DNA of 42,157 nt from NCBI GenBank assembly GCA_017626555.1, contig JAGAIM010000132.1:1-42157 (forward strand), given 5' to 3'. Below the pieces are notes generated by a model. It saw nothing but the letters and a program-made list of their open reading frames with translations, was not told the DNA's origin and did no database searches. A program made the position numbers and the translations under genes. Shown here piece after piece: positions 8,182 to 18,096 of this stretch. Origin of the DNA: Bacteroidales bacterium (GTDB taxonomy: Bacteria; Bacteroidota; Bacteroidia; Bacteroidales; UBA932). Within the stretch, counting starts at the first letter, position 1. Each line of letters starts with the position of its first letter.

Positions 8182-9371
8182 TTTGCTTGTTTCAGAGGAT
8201 TCTCGATGATGAAGCGTCCGAGTTTATGGTACATATCCTTATCAGCGGCATCTTCCGATACTGCAAGTTCATACAAAGCGTTAGTTCCGGTATAAAGTAC
8301 AAACGGAGTGTTTCCATAAATTCCGCGTGACTTCGCATTATCGAGATATTCCTGGAATCTGGCCTTGTTTGCCTCTGCATACGGATTGGCTTCGCCATTT
8401 GAAAGCCTGCTGAGGATTGAAGACTTGAGCGGCTCACCGTGGGTTCCCTCAAACTCCAGTTCCATTCCAAGAGCATTGTCCTTGATTGTCTTTTCGATCT
8501 GATCCCAAGTCCACAACGCTCCCTCCCAATAATAGTTAGGCTGCATAACGACAAGATCAAAACCGAAATCCTTACCCTTCTCTATACCAGGAGCCATCGC
8601 ATACGGTACCCAGTAAAAACCCTCATTCAGGCTATGACAGTAGTCTGCCGCTGCCTTGATGGTCTTATCGTGCTCCTTATATTCATAGCGGAAATCTCCC
8701 GGTGTGGAAAGTTCCTCAGAAAGAACATAGAAACCGATAAGTTCGATATATTCGTAATCCGCCTCAGCAAATCCTGCACGGACAGCATCGATCATCCATC
8801 TGTATGCCTTGACACGGTCATCCACCTTTGAAAAATCGAGTGCGACGCCATCGATATCTCCCCAATAAACAGTGTTCATATTCAAACCTTTCATCGCATC
8901 CGAATAATGTTCGAAATAGACAGGATCCGGCAGTGAGAACACAATACCACGTTTTGAAGGAGGATTACCGATCCTCTGCGCAGCATCAGCAATGCACTTA
9001 TCCAAGGCAGCAAACCCATATTCTTCATCAAACCAGTAATCGATCTGCTCCTGCCAATGCTCTTTTCTTGAAGAGTATCTTCCATCATTTGCAATGGAAT
9101 ATGTCACTTCGTAATCATCTGTCCAGAGTTCCATCATAATCATATTGTCAAAGAACCAATGTTCCTGACCGTTCTGATCTGTATATATGACACTCTTCTC
9201 AAATCTTTCAGGAGTCCAAAGGTATGGATTACGTGCGCTATGACCGCCATAGCATATCGTCATATCCGTAATCTGACGGATTTCATCCTTTTCCCAATCA
9301 TAAAGTCCGGACTGTGTTCCGCAACCCGCCAGAATCGCAGAAGCAACAAAGAGCAAAGTAAATCGTTTCAT
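8178..9371 (-). CDS. DUF4855 lipoprotein B (DUF4855 only)
   Basis: A 397-residue lipoprotein starting at ATG 9371 (MKRFTLLFVASAILAGC, Cys17); a longer reading begins with TTG and would spoil the signal peptide. It has the DUF4855 domain almost from the mature N terminus, without FN3: DMTICYGGHSARNP, PDPVYFEHYSD, a GFYVLSEEL motif, MQPNYYWEG and MELEFEGTHGEPL. Copies B and C share DMxxCYGGHSARNP and the VYTDQNGQ(E/D)HWFFD segment nearly word for word, so they are the closest pair. It is the middle gene of three tandem copies; 17 bases separate it from copy C and it overlaps copy A. Confidence 0.78.
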   Translation of the reverse strand: MKRFTLLFVASAILAGCGTQSGLYDWEKDEIRQITDMTICYGGHSARNPYLWTPERFEKSVIYTDQNGQEHWFFDNMIMMELWTDDYEVTYSIANDGRYSSRKEHWQEQIDYWFDEEYGFAALDKCIADAAQRIGNPPSKRGIVFSLPDPVYFEHYSDAMKGLNMNTVYWGDIDGVALDFSKVDDRVKAYRWMIDAVRAGFAEADYEYIELIGFYVLSEELSTPGDFRYEYKEHDKTIKAAADYCHSLNEGFYWVPYAMAPGIEKGKDFGFDLVVMQPNYYWEGALWTWDQIEKTIKDNALGMELEFEGTHGEPLKSSILSRLSNGEANPYAEANKARFQEYLDNAKSRGIYGNTPFVLYTGTNALYELAVSEDAADKDMYHKLGRFIIENPLKQAK

Positions 9372-9388
9372 ATATAATTCATTTATTT

Positions 9389-10933
9389 TCAATACTTTAG
9401 CGGAGAATTAACAATAAATTCTCCAAACTCGTGGTATAGGTCTATATCTGAAGTTTCCTCAGATACCGCAAGTTCATAAAGCGCATTAGTTCCTGTATAT
9501 AGCACTATAGGCTTCTTCCCGTAAATGCCATATTTTCTGGCATTATCCATATATTCTGTAAAGCGTGCCTTATTTCTTTTGGCAGCGTCTGAATTTCCAA
9601 GTATCGATGTACCGTAGCCGTGCGAGCCCTCAAACTCGAATTCCATTCCCATATCATATCTGTTGATATAGTCACAGGTCACGTCCCAGTCCTTATTGTC
9701 CCAATAGTAATTGGGCTGAAGTATAGTCAGGTCAAACCCGAACTGTCTCCAATTCTGCAGAGCCCTGTTATGCCCCGGATCGTCATCACTGACGCTGTAA
9801 GGGATCCAATATAATCCCTCATTCACCGAGTGGCAGTAATCCGCCACCTGCGGTATAAGTTCCTCGTGCTGCTTATATTCATAACGCCATCCCCCTTGCA
9901 TAGAAAGAGACTCGGAAATGATATAGAAGCCAAGGAGTTGTATATATCTGTATTCCTTCTGCGCGAATCTCGCACGGACTTGATCTATAAACCATCTATA
10001 TGCCTGCAGTCTGTGCTCCATCCTGCTGAAATCCATCGGGGTTCCGTCTATTTCTCCCCAATATACGGTATTTTTGTCTTTCCCCGAAACACCTTTCGAA
10101 TAATTCTCGAAATAAACCGGATCTGGAATCGAGACTACCACATATCTCGGTGATGGAGGAGTTCCGATCTGTGCCGCTGCTTCTGCAATGCAATCATCCA
10201 GAGCCTGGAAACCATATCTGGAATCAAACCAGTAGTCCAGGAATCCTGTCCAATAATGTTTTCTCGAAGAACTCTTACCGTCATTTGCTATGGAATATGT
10301 AACCTTATAATTGTCATCCCAGATCTCAAGCATCAGCATCGAGTCAAAGAACCAGTGATCCTGACCGTTCTGATCAGTATATACGGCAGTCTTCCTGAAG
10401 CGGTTCTTGTCCCATACACGAGGGTTGCGCGCGCTATGGCCTCCATAGCATAATGCCATATCCGCGAATTCAGGCAAAGGATCCCGGCCTCTCTCCCATC
10501 TGTAGAGTCCGTTTTCATCCATTTCCTTGTCAAGAGGCTCATCTGCCACGATATCATTTGAAGGATCGTTCGGAGTGACCAGAGTATCACGCTTGACAGC
10601 ACTGTATCTTCCTTCGGAATTCACTGCAACTGCAAATATATGATATTCAGACTTTTCCTCCAGACCATCAATAGTAAAACGAGGCTTCTCTACTGGAGTC
10701 CCGGCAGAATATATAGCCTCTGCTTCCACATTCCGGACTTCATCCTTCTCTGCACAAAGATATCTGGTCTGGGATGCATTGATGGATTGGATCTCTACGC
10801 AAGCATCGTGTAAACCCACCGAAAGAACACTGATATCAACTGCCGGATTAGGTATATAAGAAGGCTTACCCTCCTCCTCGCAAGATGCGAGAAGAAGGGA
10901 TATAGCCATAAATATACTGAGTCTTCTTGTCAT
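9389..10933 (-). CDS. DUF4855 lipoprotein C (FN3-like + DUF4855)
   Basis: A 514-residue lipoprotein (MTRRLSIFMAISLLLASC, Cys18, followed by EEEG, which fits the acidic surface-export signal of Bacteroidota lipoproteins). An FN3-like domain occupies about 25-110. After a linker rich in Asp and Glu comes DUF4855 at about 145-514 with DMALCYGGHSARNP, PDPVYFENYSKG, GFYIISESL, LQPNYYWDN and MGMEFEFEGSHGYG. Its start overlaps the stop of the DUF1735 gene by one base (TAATG), so it is translationally coupled to the SusC/D part. The likely role is binding or cutting of the glycan at the cell surface; activity unknown. Confidence 0.78.
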   Translation of the reverse strand: MTRRLSIFMAISLLLASCEEEGKPSYIPNPAVDISVLSVGLHDACVEIQSINASQTRYLCAEKDEVRNVEAEAIYSAGTPVEKPRFTIDGLEEKSEYHIFAVAVNSEGRYSAVKRDTLVTPNDPSNDIVADEPLDKEMDENGLYRWERGRDPLPEFADMALCYGGHSARNPRVWDKNRFRKTAVYTDQNGQDHWFFDSMLMLEIWDDNYKVTYSIANDGKSSSRKHYWTGFLDYWFDSRYGFQALDDCIAEAAAQIGTPPSPRYVVVSIPDPVYFENYSKGVSGKDKNTVYWGEIDGTPMDFSRMEHRLQAYRWFIDQVRARFAQKEYRYIQLLGFYIISESLSMQGGWRYEYKQHEELIPQVADYCHSVNEGLYWIPYSVSDDDPGHNRALQNWRQFGFDLTILQPNYYWDNKDWDVTCDYINRYDMGMEFEFEGSHGYGTSILGNSDAAKRNKARFTEYMDNARKYGIYGKKPIVLYTGTNALYELAVSEETSDIDLYHEFGEFIVNSPLKY

Positions 10934-12945
10934 TACTCGACTTTGAAGTCTGGGTTGATCTCGAAGAGTGAAAGACCTACGTTCTGAATCATAGCAGCCA
11001 TATAGACCTTGCCGTTGATCTCACGTACCACACAGTCACCAGTCGAATGAGATGACGGATATGGAGAAACCACTGTTTCGTCAAGTTCATCCTGGAGCGG
11101 ACGATCCATAATGACATCCTGTGCCTGAAGAGCACTGAGAAGTCCCTCAGGAGTTCCTGCAGGATCTGCGATGACTCTCACACTACCCTTGGCAAGTGAT
11201 TCATCCAGAGCAACATACGAAATATAATGCTTTCCGTTGTATGAGAAGAAATTATATCCGTGTGTGAGTGCAAGTCCCAGATCACCTGCCGAAGTGAATG
11301 TGGTTCCTTCGGCATTATTGTAATACTGGCCGTATGCAGTGGATGTCACGAAGAGATACGATGGAACCGCACTTCCAAGACCTGCTGTACCAGGATACAT
11401 ATAGGCATCACCGATAGAGTTGGCATCATTTACAGAAGCATTGTACGACATCGCTCCACGAGCCCATCCGTTTGCACCACCGCCATACCACTCACCGATA
11501 CCCTCGGCTGCAGTCATACCGTGTCTTACGATTACGCCCTGACCCCAGTCTTTGAGATAGATTTCACCATTGCCCCAAGTTCCGTAAACCTGGAATCTGT
11601 CACCGAGACGACGACCTGCAGTTGAAACCGCATACTTGGCAGGAGCGCTGTTGATGCCGTTGAGCCATACATAGTAGAAGATGTTGTTTCCATCAGTCTC
11701 GAGGCTTGAAGCCACAAGCAGATCCTTGCCACCGTTTACTTCCGGATTCTCGTTTGGTATCATTCTCACGCAAGAGAGAGTATGAGTACCGCCTGAAACA
11801 CCTTCCACATTCACATCGATGACCTTGGTAGGGTCAGCGATGCTGATACCCTTGAGGACAGCAGCACCACCTGCGGCCTGAGGAACATAGATATACTCGT
11901 CATCCATAGTGATGTTTCGTACATCGCCTACACCAAGATATGTCTGCCAAGCATTCTCTGATGAAGTAGCATACAGACCCCAGAGACGGTTGAAGAGTTG
12001 AGGTGGAACAGGCCACATTCCTTTGATTGCAATGTATGTGATCTGATTCTGGAGTCCCAGACGTTCAATAGATGTACTCTTGATCTTCACAGGAATCAGA
12101 AAACCGCCGTGGTCTTCCCAAGGAACGATGGCTCCATTCTCGAAGAGTACATCAGTATTGAGAGTCACGGGATATGTCACGTATGCCTCCCCTGCCTTTA
12201 TCGATGGATCGGCAAAAGTAATGAGTCCTTCCGGAGCGGCAACATAATCGGTTCCGTTCTTTTCATTGTATGCTGCAATGAGTTCATTATCTATTTCAAG
12301 GTCAATATTAACATCCAAAGTAGGAAGTGCATTATCGATCCTGATTGTAACATCCATATTCTCGCTTACCGGAGCAGGAGCATCCCAAAGAACAGTCTTT
12401 GTAAGATAGTCAGTCTCCACATTGATGTTCGACTTCACCAGATTAACGATAAGGAACTCACGGCCTTCGTTTACAAGAAGGTCCGGAGAACTGAGACCCA
12501 GAGGAATAGCGTAATTGTAATTGTCAGTATCAGACATAGCGTCATCAACCTTTGCTACATCCCAGGTTACAGCGACAGTCTTGGTCACATCCTCGACACC
12601 GAAATGAACGATGCACTCATCTGCACCATTGAAAGCATACATATCCTTTGAAATCGGAAGATATTCCTTGACCGTAACATCACGGCTATCGTTATATCTT
12701 ACCAGGTCAAATTCAGATCCTGTGATCTTAACGTCAGCCTCTGAGAAGCCCTTACCGCTCTTGATCACAGCAAAGTCATACTGTCCGCTATAAATCGGCC
12801 AGGTTACGACTGCCTCCTGCTCTGTTCTGTTGAATCCGAAAGAGTCATCCGGCAAAAAGTTGTTTCTGTCATCCACACAAGACGCTACGGCTGTAATCGT
12901 CAGCGCAGACGCTAGAATATTCTTAATAATCTTCTTCATATCCAT
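10933..12945 (-). CDS. Surface glycan-binding-type lipoprotein (DUF1735 + propeller-like)
   Basis: A 670-residue lipoprotein (Cys23 in ITAVASCVDD; an alternative start is Met3). Residues about 135-300 hold a DUF1735 module: the segment with IAAYNEKNGTDYVAAPEG and SIKAGEAYVTYPV is its hallmark. The C-terminal 350 residues are repeats such as NITMDDEYIYVPQ and GKHYISYVALDE that look like a beta-propeller (DUF4623-like). Proteins of this design directly after SusD are usually surface glycan-binding proteins that present substrate to the SusC/D pair. It lies eight bases after susD and overlaps the next gene by one base. A propeller enzyme cannot be excluded. Confidence 0.75.
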   Translation of the reverse strand: MDMKKIIKNILASALTITAVASCVDDRNNFLPDDSFGFNRTEQEAVVTWPIYSGQYDFAVIKSGKGFSEADVKITGSEFDLVRYNDSRDVTVKEYLPISKDMYAFNGADECIVHFGVEDVTKTVAVTWDVAKVDDAMSDTDNYNYAIPLGLSSPDLLVNEGREFLIVNLVKSNINVETDYLTKTVLWDAPAPVSENMDVTIRIDNALPTLDVNIDLEIDNELIAAYNEKNGTDYVAAPEGLITFADPSIKAGEAYVTYPVTLNTDVLFENGAIVPWEDHGGFLIPVKIKSTSIERLGLQNQITYIAIKGMWPVPPQLFNRLWGLYATSSENAWQTYLGVGDVRNITMDDEYIYVPQAAGGAAVLKGISIADPTKVIDVNVEGVSGGTHTLSCVRMIPNENPEVNGGKDLLVASSLETDGNNIFYYVWLNGINSAPAKYAVSTAGRRLGDRFQVYGTWGNGEIYLKDWGQGVIVRHGMTAAEGIGEWYGGGANGWARGAMSYNASVNDANSIGDAYMYPGTAGLGSAVPSYLFVTSTAYGQYYNNAEGTTFTSAGDLGLALTHGYNFFSYNGKHYISYVALDESLAKGSVRVIADPAGTPEGLLSALQAQDVIMDRPLQDELDETVVSPYPSSHSTGDCVVREINGKVYMAAMIQNVGLSLFEINPDFKVE

Positions 12946-12953
12946 TCTTCTGA

Positions 12954-14936
12954 TTAGAATCCGTAGTTCTGTGTAAGGTTGGTCATTTCAGCAAGTTGAT
13001 CACTGTCGAAAGGAAGGAGATAATCCCTATCTGTGAACTTAGCGTGCTTTGCAAGAGGGAAATCTTCGCTTGAACGAACCCACGAATCGTGATAATCAAC
13101 AGCATCGTTAAGATTGAGTGTCCAGTTGAGAACAGGGAAATTCTGCTTTGCTGTCATCCAACGTGTATTATCATAGAAGTGCATAGGTCCCTCGATAGCG
13201 AACTCGATCATCTTCTCCTGACGGAAACACCAAGTAAGAAGTTCCGGATCCGCTTCGATGCCAGGATATGCCTCCTTGAGTGAATTAAGACCTGAACGCT
13301 CACGAATCATATCGAGATACTTCACAGCCTCTGCATAGTCACCTGTCGCGATGCAGCACTCTGCATAGTTGAAATATATCTCGGCAAGACGGAAGGCTGG
13401 ATAAACATAATGTATCTGCTGATAATCCGCTCCGACATCGAGAGGGTTGTTTGCCGCATAAAGACGACGCCAAGCATAACCGAAGTAGTTGTTTGTTGAT
13501 GTCTGGTCCCAGCGCTCGCAAAGGGCACCTGATCCTCTCCAGAAATGACATCTCATATCCTCTGCTGTCCAGGTTGTTGAAGATGTCTTAGGGTTTGTCA
13601 TAGTCTTGAGTTTAGGATCGCAAGGCCAGTAATATCCGTTAGGAACAAGAGATGCATAGTAACGTGGCTCACGTCCGAGAGTAGAGTTATGTGCCTCGAA
13701 CTCGCCTGCCCACTCTGCCTCGAACTGGGTAGTCTTGCTGAATCCCTCTGAAACATAACCTGACTGAGCATCGATTACAGGCTTGGAGTAGTCATCCATT
13801 CCGGAAGTTCTGTCGTAGCCTGTCACAGGATAACGTCCGCTCTCATACATAGCGTATGCATCGACAAGTTTGAATGAAGGAGTAAGCGACTGCCATCCCT
13901 CAACGGTGATGTTACGTGGAGCACAGGCACCGATGAATCCACCTGTACGGCCAAGCCAGTCAGTGTAGAAATTCATCCACCATCCCCAGATTGTCTCTTC
14001 GTTCCACTGCTTGAAGAAAATCTGCTGGTAGTTGCGGATACCGTCAACAAACTTGTCACCGGTCTGAGTCTCCGCCTTCACGAGATGGTAGTAATCGAGA
14101 TCGATAACAGCCTTTGCAGCCTTTTTTGCCTCCTCCCATCTTGTAGGATCATACTCCTGAGAGAATATCTTGTCACCATAATAATTGGTCATACCCTTGT
14201 AAAGGTCGTTGCCGTTGTAGAGAGGTGAAGCAGCATAAAGGAGTACTCTTGCCTTGAGAGCCATAGCGGCACCCTTTGTAGCACGTCCCATATCGGATCC
14301 TTCCTGAAGACCTACCTCTGTAATGCTCATAGGAAGTACCTCGATAGCCTTGTCAAGTTCGGAAACTATGAAATTGACATTCTCGTCGAATGTATTTCTG
14401 TCAAGTGAAGAACCTACGACATCGGTAGGAGCGGCCTTGTCTCCCCATACGATTACAGGACCGTATGTACGGAAAAGGCAGAAATAGTAGAAAGCACGCA
14501 TAAAACGAGCCTCAGCCTTGATATAGTCACGAACACTCTGGTTATCCTCGACATCAAGGTGAATATTGTCGATCACGAGCGTACAGTGTGCGATAGCCTT
14601 GTAATAATTCTCCCACAGATTGTAACTTGTGATGGAAGCAGGGCTGTAGTCACCTACACGAAGGTCAAACACGTTGTTCGCGTATGCAGATGCGTTGACC
14701 TGACGCGCATCAGTACGACCTGAAAATCCACCTTCAGTGGTAGCATCTACAGGATTCTCCTCCTTTGGAAGATAAGCATACATATGTGCTGCAAGTTGAC
14801 GGGCTGTTCCTCTCTTGCTGAACATCTCTTCAATGGTTGCCTGATCCTGAAGTTCCACATCGAAGTAGGAGTCACAGGAAACGGCACCGAGCGCAAGCAC
14901 TGCGATTGCTGATAATGTATATAATATTCTTTTCAT
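12954..14936 (-). CDS. SusD/RagB-type nutrient-uptake lipoprotein
   Basis: A 660-residue lipoprotein (MKRILYTLSAIAVLALGAVSC, Cys21). The N-terminal half has the SusD helical repeats (YYKAIAHCTLVIDNI, YIKAEARFMRAFYYFCLFRTYGPV, AMALKARVLLYAASPLY) and the C-terminal part the RagB/SusD signature (YPAFRLAEIYFNYAECCI, YLDMIRERSGL, FRQEKMIEFAIEG). It forms the lid that captures oligosaccharides over the SusC pore at the outer membrane. At about 660 residues it is at the long end for SusD. It follows susC by 15 bases. The ligand cannot be deduced from sequence. Confidence 0.97.
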   Translation of the reverse strand: MKRILYTLSAIAVLALGAVSCDSYFDVELQDQATIEEMFSKRGTARQLAAHMYAYLPKEENPVDATTEGGFSGRTDARQVNASAYANNVFDLRVGDYSPASITSYNLWENYYKAIAHCTLVIDNIHLDVEDNQSVRDYIKAEARFMRAFYYFCLFRTYGPVIVWGDKAAPTDVVGSSLDRNTFDENVNFIVSELDKAIEVLPMSITEVGLQEGSDMGRATKGAAMALKARVLLYAASPLYNGNDLYKGMTNYYGDKIFSQEYDPTRWEEAKKAAKAVIDLDYYHLVKAETQTGDKFVDGIRNYQQIFFKQWNEETIWGWWMNFYTDWLGRTGGFIGACAPRNITVEGWQSLTPSFKLVDAYAMYESGRYPVTGYDRTSGMDDYSKPVIDAQSGYVSEGFSKTTQFEAEWAGEFEAHNSTLGREPRYYASLVPNGYYWPCDPKLKTMTNPKTSSTTWTAEDMRCHFWRGSGALCERWDQTSTNNYFGYAWRRLYAANNPLDVGADYQQIHYVYPAFRLAEIYFNYAECCIATGDYAEAVKYLDMIRERSGLNSLKEAYPGIEADPELLTWCFRQEKMIEFAIEGPMHFYDNTRWMTAKQNFPVLNWTLNLNDAVDYHDSWVRSSEDFPLAKHAKFTDRDYLLPFDSDQLAEMTNLTQNYGF

Positions 14937-14951
14937 TTTCTTTTGAGTCTG

Positions 14952-17900
14952 TTAGAAGTTGATGTTCAATCCAAGACTTACATTACGTGTAATAGGATAT
15001 CTCGCACCTGTTGCTGTCTCAAGTTCAGGATCCCAAAGTTTGAACTCTGAGAATGTAAGAAGGTTGGTACCTGCAACATAGAGGCGAAGAGCCTGGATTC
15101 CTGCCTTCTTTGTCCACTTCTTAGGGAAGGTATATCCGATCTCTGCATTCTTAAGACGGAGGAAACTCATATCGCGTGTCCAATAGTCAGAAGTCTGCAC
15201 ATTGTTGTTTGAACGGGTTGTTCCAAGTCTAGGATATGGTGCATTTACATCTGGGTTATCTACTGTCCAATGCTTCTGAGCCACATCGCGGAACACCTGT
15301 CCTGTCAACTGTGGTGATGAAGATGCACCATAAAGGTTCGAACCACCGATCTGACGTGTGACATTTGACACACCGCTGAAGAATACTGAAACATCGAAGC
15401 CCTTGTATCCGAGGCTTGCACCGAATCCGTAGTTGATCTCAGGGATAGCGGTATAACCGATTGCAACCTTGTCATACTGGTCAACATAACCGTCACCGTT
15501 GATATCCTTATACTTGATATCTCCCGGCTGGACATCACCGAATGTCTGCTCCGGCCAGTTGTCGATATCCTCCTGGCTCTCAAAGAGACCGCAGGAAATC
15601 AGACCCTTTCTCTGGTTGTATGCAAATCCTACGTTGCTGAGATATTCCTCAACCGGTGTTGGCTGGTCATCATATATGAGGCGGTTACGGTTGAAAGTGA
15701 AGTTTCCTCTTGCAGAGAGTGAAAGACCGTTTGCAAATGTATGATCATAAACAACCGACATATCGAAACCGCGGTTGAGCATCTCTCCGATGTTCACATA
15801 CTGGTCTTTCTGAAGACCTACAGCAGAAGGAGTTGACTGACGCATAAGGAAGATACCGTCACGATAGTCGCGGAAGAGGTCAGCCTGGATAGTGAGGTCG
15901 TTGAAGAGACCGAGTTCGAGACCGACATTGCTCTTTGTAGCCTGCTCCCACTCTACCTCCGAGTTACCCATTTCTGATGTAGTTATACCTCCAACAGTAG
16001 CATATCCTGTAGCGTCAGAATTCGGAACAGTACCCCAGGCAGCACCGCCTGCAGAAGTATTGATAGTGGTGTTGTAAGCGAAACGACGGCTACCACCGAT
16101 CTGGTCATTACCTACCGCACCGTATGAAGCCTTGATCTTGAGAAGATTGATCACATCGGAAACAGACTCCCACCAAGGCTCATTGCTGATCATATATCCG
16201 ACTGCGACTGCAGGGAAGAAACCGAATCTGTGACCAGGAGCGAAGTTCTCCGATCCGTTGTAACCCATATTGAACTCGAAGAAGTAACGATCCTTGTATG
16301 AGTAAGTTGCACGTGCCGCAACACCCATTGACTTATAAGGGAATGCTGCGATATACGAGCCTGGGTGAGTATGCGAAAGCGATCTCATACTGTAGAGAAC
16401 CATCGCGCTCACGCGGTGTGCGTATGCGAACTGACGCTCATAATTTATCGAACCCTCGAAGTTGATGTATCGTGTACCGCTGTGTGAAGTTCCGAGAGTG
16501 ATATATCCTGCATAGTCGTCGATGACCTCATACTGGATGTTGCCTGCATCATCTCTACCGATCGCTCTGTAAGTCTTAGGAAGGATGCTGCGGTTGAGAG
16601 TATTGCTGTTGGTAGCGTCGAAAGAGAAAGCCACGCGAGCAGTAAGACCCTCTGTCACGAAATCAGAGAAATCCTGAGTAAGGGACACTGTTGACTGAGC
16701 CACATTACTGCTTGAATTCGAGTAACCTCTCTCATTCAGGAGGTTGTAAGGGTTAGGAGTACCCTTGATGGAAGCAAGTGTTCCGTCAGAATATCTGAGA
16801 GGAATAGCAGTAGGGGTCATTGTCATTGTCTGAGTAAGGAGAGCATCAAGACCTGCTGCAGGAGAGTTTCTCACTGTAAACTGTGTCGATACGTTCATAC
16901 CGAGAACTGTTGACTTGGTAAGGTTGATATCGACATTAGTACGGAAATTGAACCTCTGATAACTCATCTGGGCATCATAACGGTCGTTGGCCGCTGTATT
17001 AAGGATACCGTCCTCAAGATAGTATGAACCACCCACATAGTAACGGACATTCTTTGTACCGCCGGATACACCGATATTGGCCTTTGTAGTCATAGCCTGG
17101 TTCTTGAAAGTCTCGTTCACCCAGTCAACTGACGGATAAAGATCAGGATCACATCCCTCAAGACCCATTGCTGTAGCAAGGTACTGTTCCTTCTGGAAGT
17201 CGTTGAAGATTACGCCCTGGCCGCTATTGACATACATATTGTTGAGGAAGTCGATGAACTCGCCTGTACTTGCCATTTCAGGAAGTTTCACAGGAGAAGT
17301 AAGACCAGTCTCAACCTTGATTGTAAGTTGTGGCTTTGACTCAGAACCACGTTTTGTTGTAATGAGCACGATACCGTTTGCACCACGCACACCGTAAAGT
17401 GCTGTTGCAGATGCGTCCTTGAGGATAGAGAGAGAAGCAATATCCTCTGTATCAACCATATCCATACTACGCTCTACACCATCAACGAGGATGAGCGGAG
17501 TTGAATTGGCTCCGAAGGTACTCACACCACGGATCCAGAAGTCAGCCGAAGCACCTGGCTCACCGGTCTTCTGAATCGCAACGACACCGGCAAGTTTACC
17601 GGCGAGGCTGGTAGAGAGGTTACCCTGGGACTGGGCGAGTGTTCCCATATCCACAGTACTGATGGATCCGATTACGGAAGCCTTTCTCTGAGTACCGTAC
17701 GCCACCTTTACAACTCCTTCGAGTTCGTTGGCAGCAGGGACGAGTTTGATTGTAAGTTTTGTCTGGTCGCCGACTTTGACTTCCTCATCAAGATATCCGA
17801 GGAATGATGCGACGAGCACATCGGAAGGAGAGACACTGATGTTGAATCGACCCTGGTCGTCAGTCATAGCACCACGGGTCTCTCCCTTTACTACAACGTA

Positions 17901-18056
17901 GGCTCCGGCAATTCCTGTATCTGTTTCATCCAGGATGACACCGGAGACGTTTCTGTCTTGTGCGAATACCGGCTGAGCGGCCAATCCTGCACAAACAAGG
18001 ACTGCGCAAGCAGTGAAAAACCGCTTAAGTCCTGTCATACGTTCTGTTAGCATCAT
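14952..18056 (-). CDS. SusC/RagA-type TonB-linked outer-membrane transporter
   Basis: A 1034-residue receptor with a signal peptide ending near VFAQ. A carboxypeptidase-regulatory-like domain lies at about 35-115 (VSGVILDETDTGIAGAYV, GAMTDDQGRFNISV), then a plug at about 120-240 with the typical RGVSTFGANSTPLILVDG, DIASLSILKDASATALYG and GANGIVLITTKRG, followed by a large beta-barrel that ends in NVSLGLNINF with terminal Phe. It imports oligosaccharides with the SusD lid, using TonB energy. The start is either ATG 18056 or Met7 at 18038, the latter directly before the signal core. It follows the ROK kinase gene after 40 bases without a visible promoter, so it probably shares the transcript that begins at the MFS gene. 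Confidence 0.98.
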   Translation of the reverse strand: MMLTERMTGLKRFFTACAVLVCAGLAAQPVFAQDRNVSGVILDETDTGIAGAYVVVKGETRGAMTDDQGRFNISVSPSDVLVASFLGYLDEEVKVGDQTKLTIKLVPAANELEGVVKVAYGTQRKASVIGSISTVDMGTLAQSQGNLSTSLAGKLAGVVAIQKTGEPGASADFWIRGVSTFGANSTPLILVDGVERSMDMVDTEDIASLSILKDASATALYGVRGANGIVLITTKRGSESKPQLTIKVETGLTSPVKLPEMASTGEFIDFLNNMYVNSGQGVIFNDFQKEQYLATAMGLEGCDPDLYPSVDWVNETFKNQAMTTKANIGVSGGTKNVRYYVGGSYYLEDGILNTAANDRYDAQMSYQRFNFRTNVDINLTKSTVLGMNVSTQFTVRNSPAAGLDALLTQTMTMTPTAIPLRYSDGTLASIKGTPNPYNLLNERGYSNSSSNVAQSTVSLTQDFSDFVTEGLTARVAFSFDATNSNTLNRSILPKTYRAIGRDDAGNIQYEVIDDYAGYITLGTSHSGTRYINFEGSINYERQFAYAHRVSAMVLYSMRSLSHTHPGSYIAAFPYKSMGVAARATYSYKDRYFFEFNMGYNGSENFAPGHRFGFFPAVAVGYMISNEPWWESVSDVINLLKIKASYGAVGNDQIGGSRRFAYNTTINTSAGGAAWGTVPNSDATGYATVGGITTSEMGNSEVEWEQATKSNVGLELGLFNDLTIQADLFRDYRDGIFLMRQSTPSAVGLQKDQYVNIGEMLNRGFDMSVVYDHTFANGLSLSARGNFTFNRNRLIYDDQPTPVEEYLSNVGFAYNQRKGLISCGLFESQEDIDNWPEQTFGDVQPGDIKYKDINGDGYVDQYDKVAIGYTAIPEINYGFGASLGYKGFDVSVFFSGVSNVTRQIGGSNLYGASSSPQLTGQVFRDVAQKHWTVDNPDVNAPYPRLGTTRSNNNVQTSDYWTRDMSFLRLKNAEIGYTFPKKWTKKAGIQALRLYVAGTNLLTFSEFKLWDPELETATGARYPITRNVSLGLNINF

Positions 18057-18096
18057 AATAAGGTTAGTTGATTAATATTGATTAAATTTCTGATTT

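Noticed and set aside
9372-9392. Longer TTG start of DUF4855 copy B
   Set aside because: ATG 9371 gives a standard lipoprotein signal peptide directly; the extension adds polar residues in front of it.
11998-12651. Open frame of 217 codons on the plus strand
   Set aside because: Antisense to the well-supported DUF1735 lipoprotein gene; the translated protein is rich in Ile, Cys, His and Ser with no family pattern.
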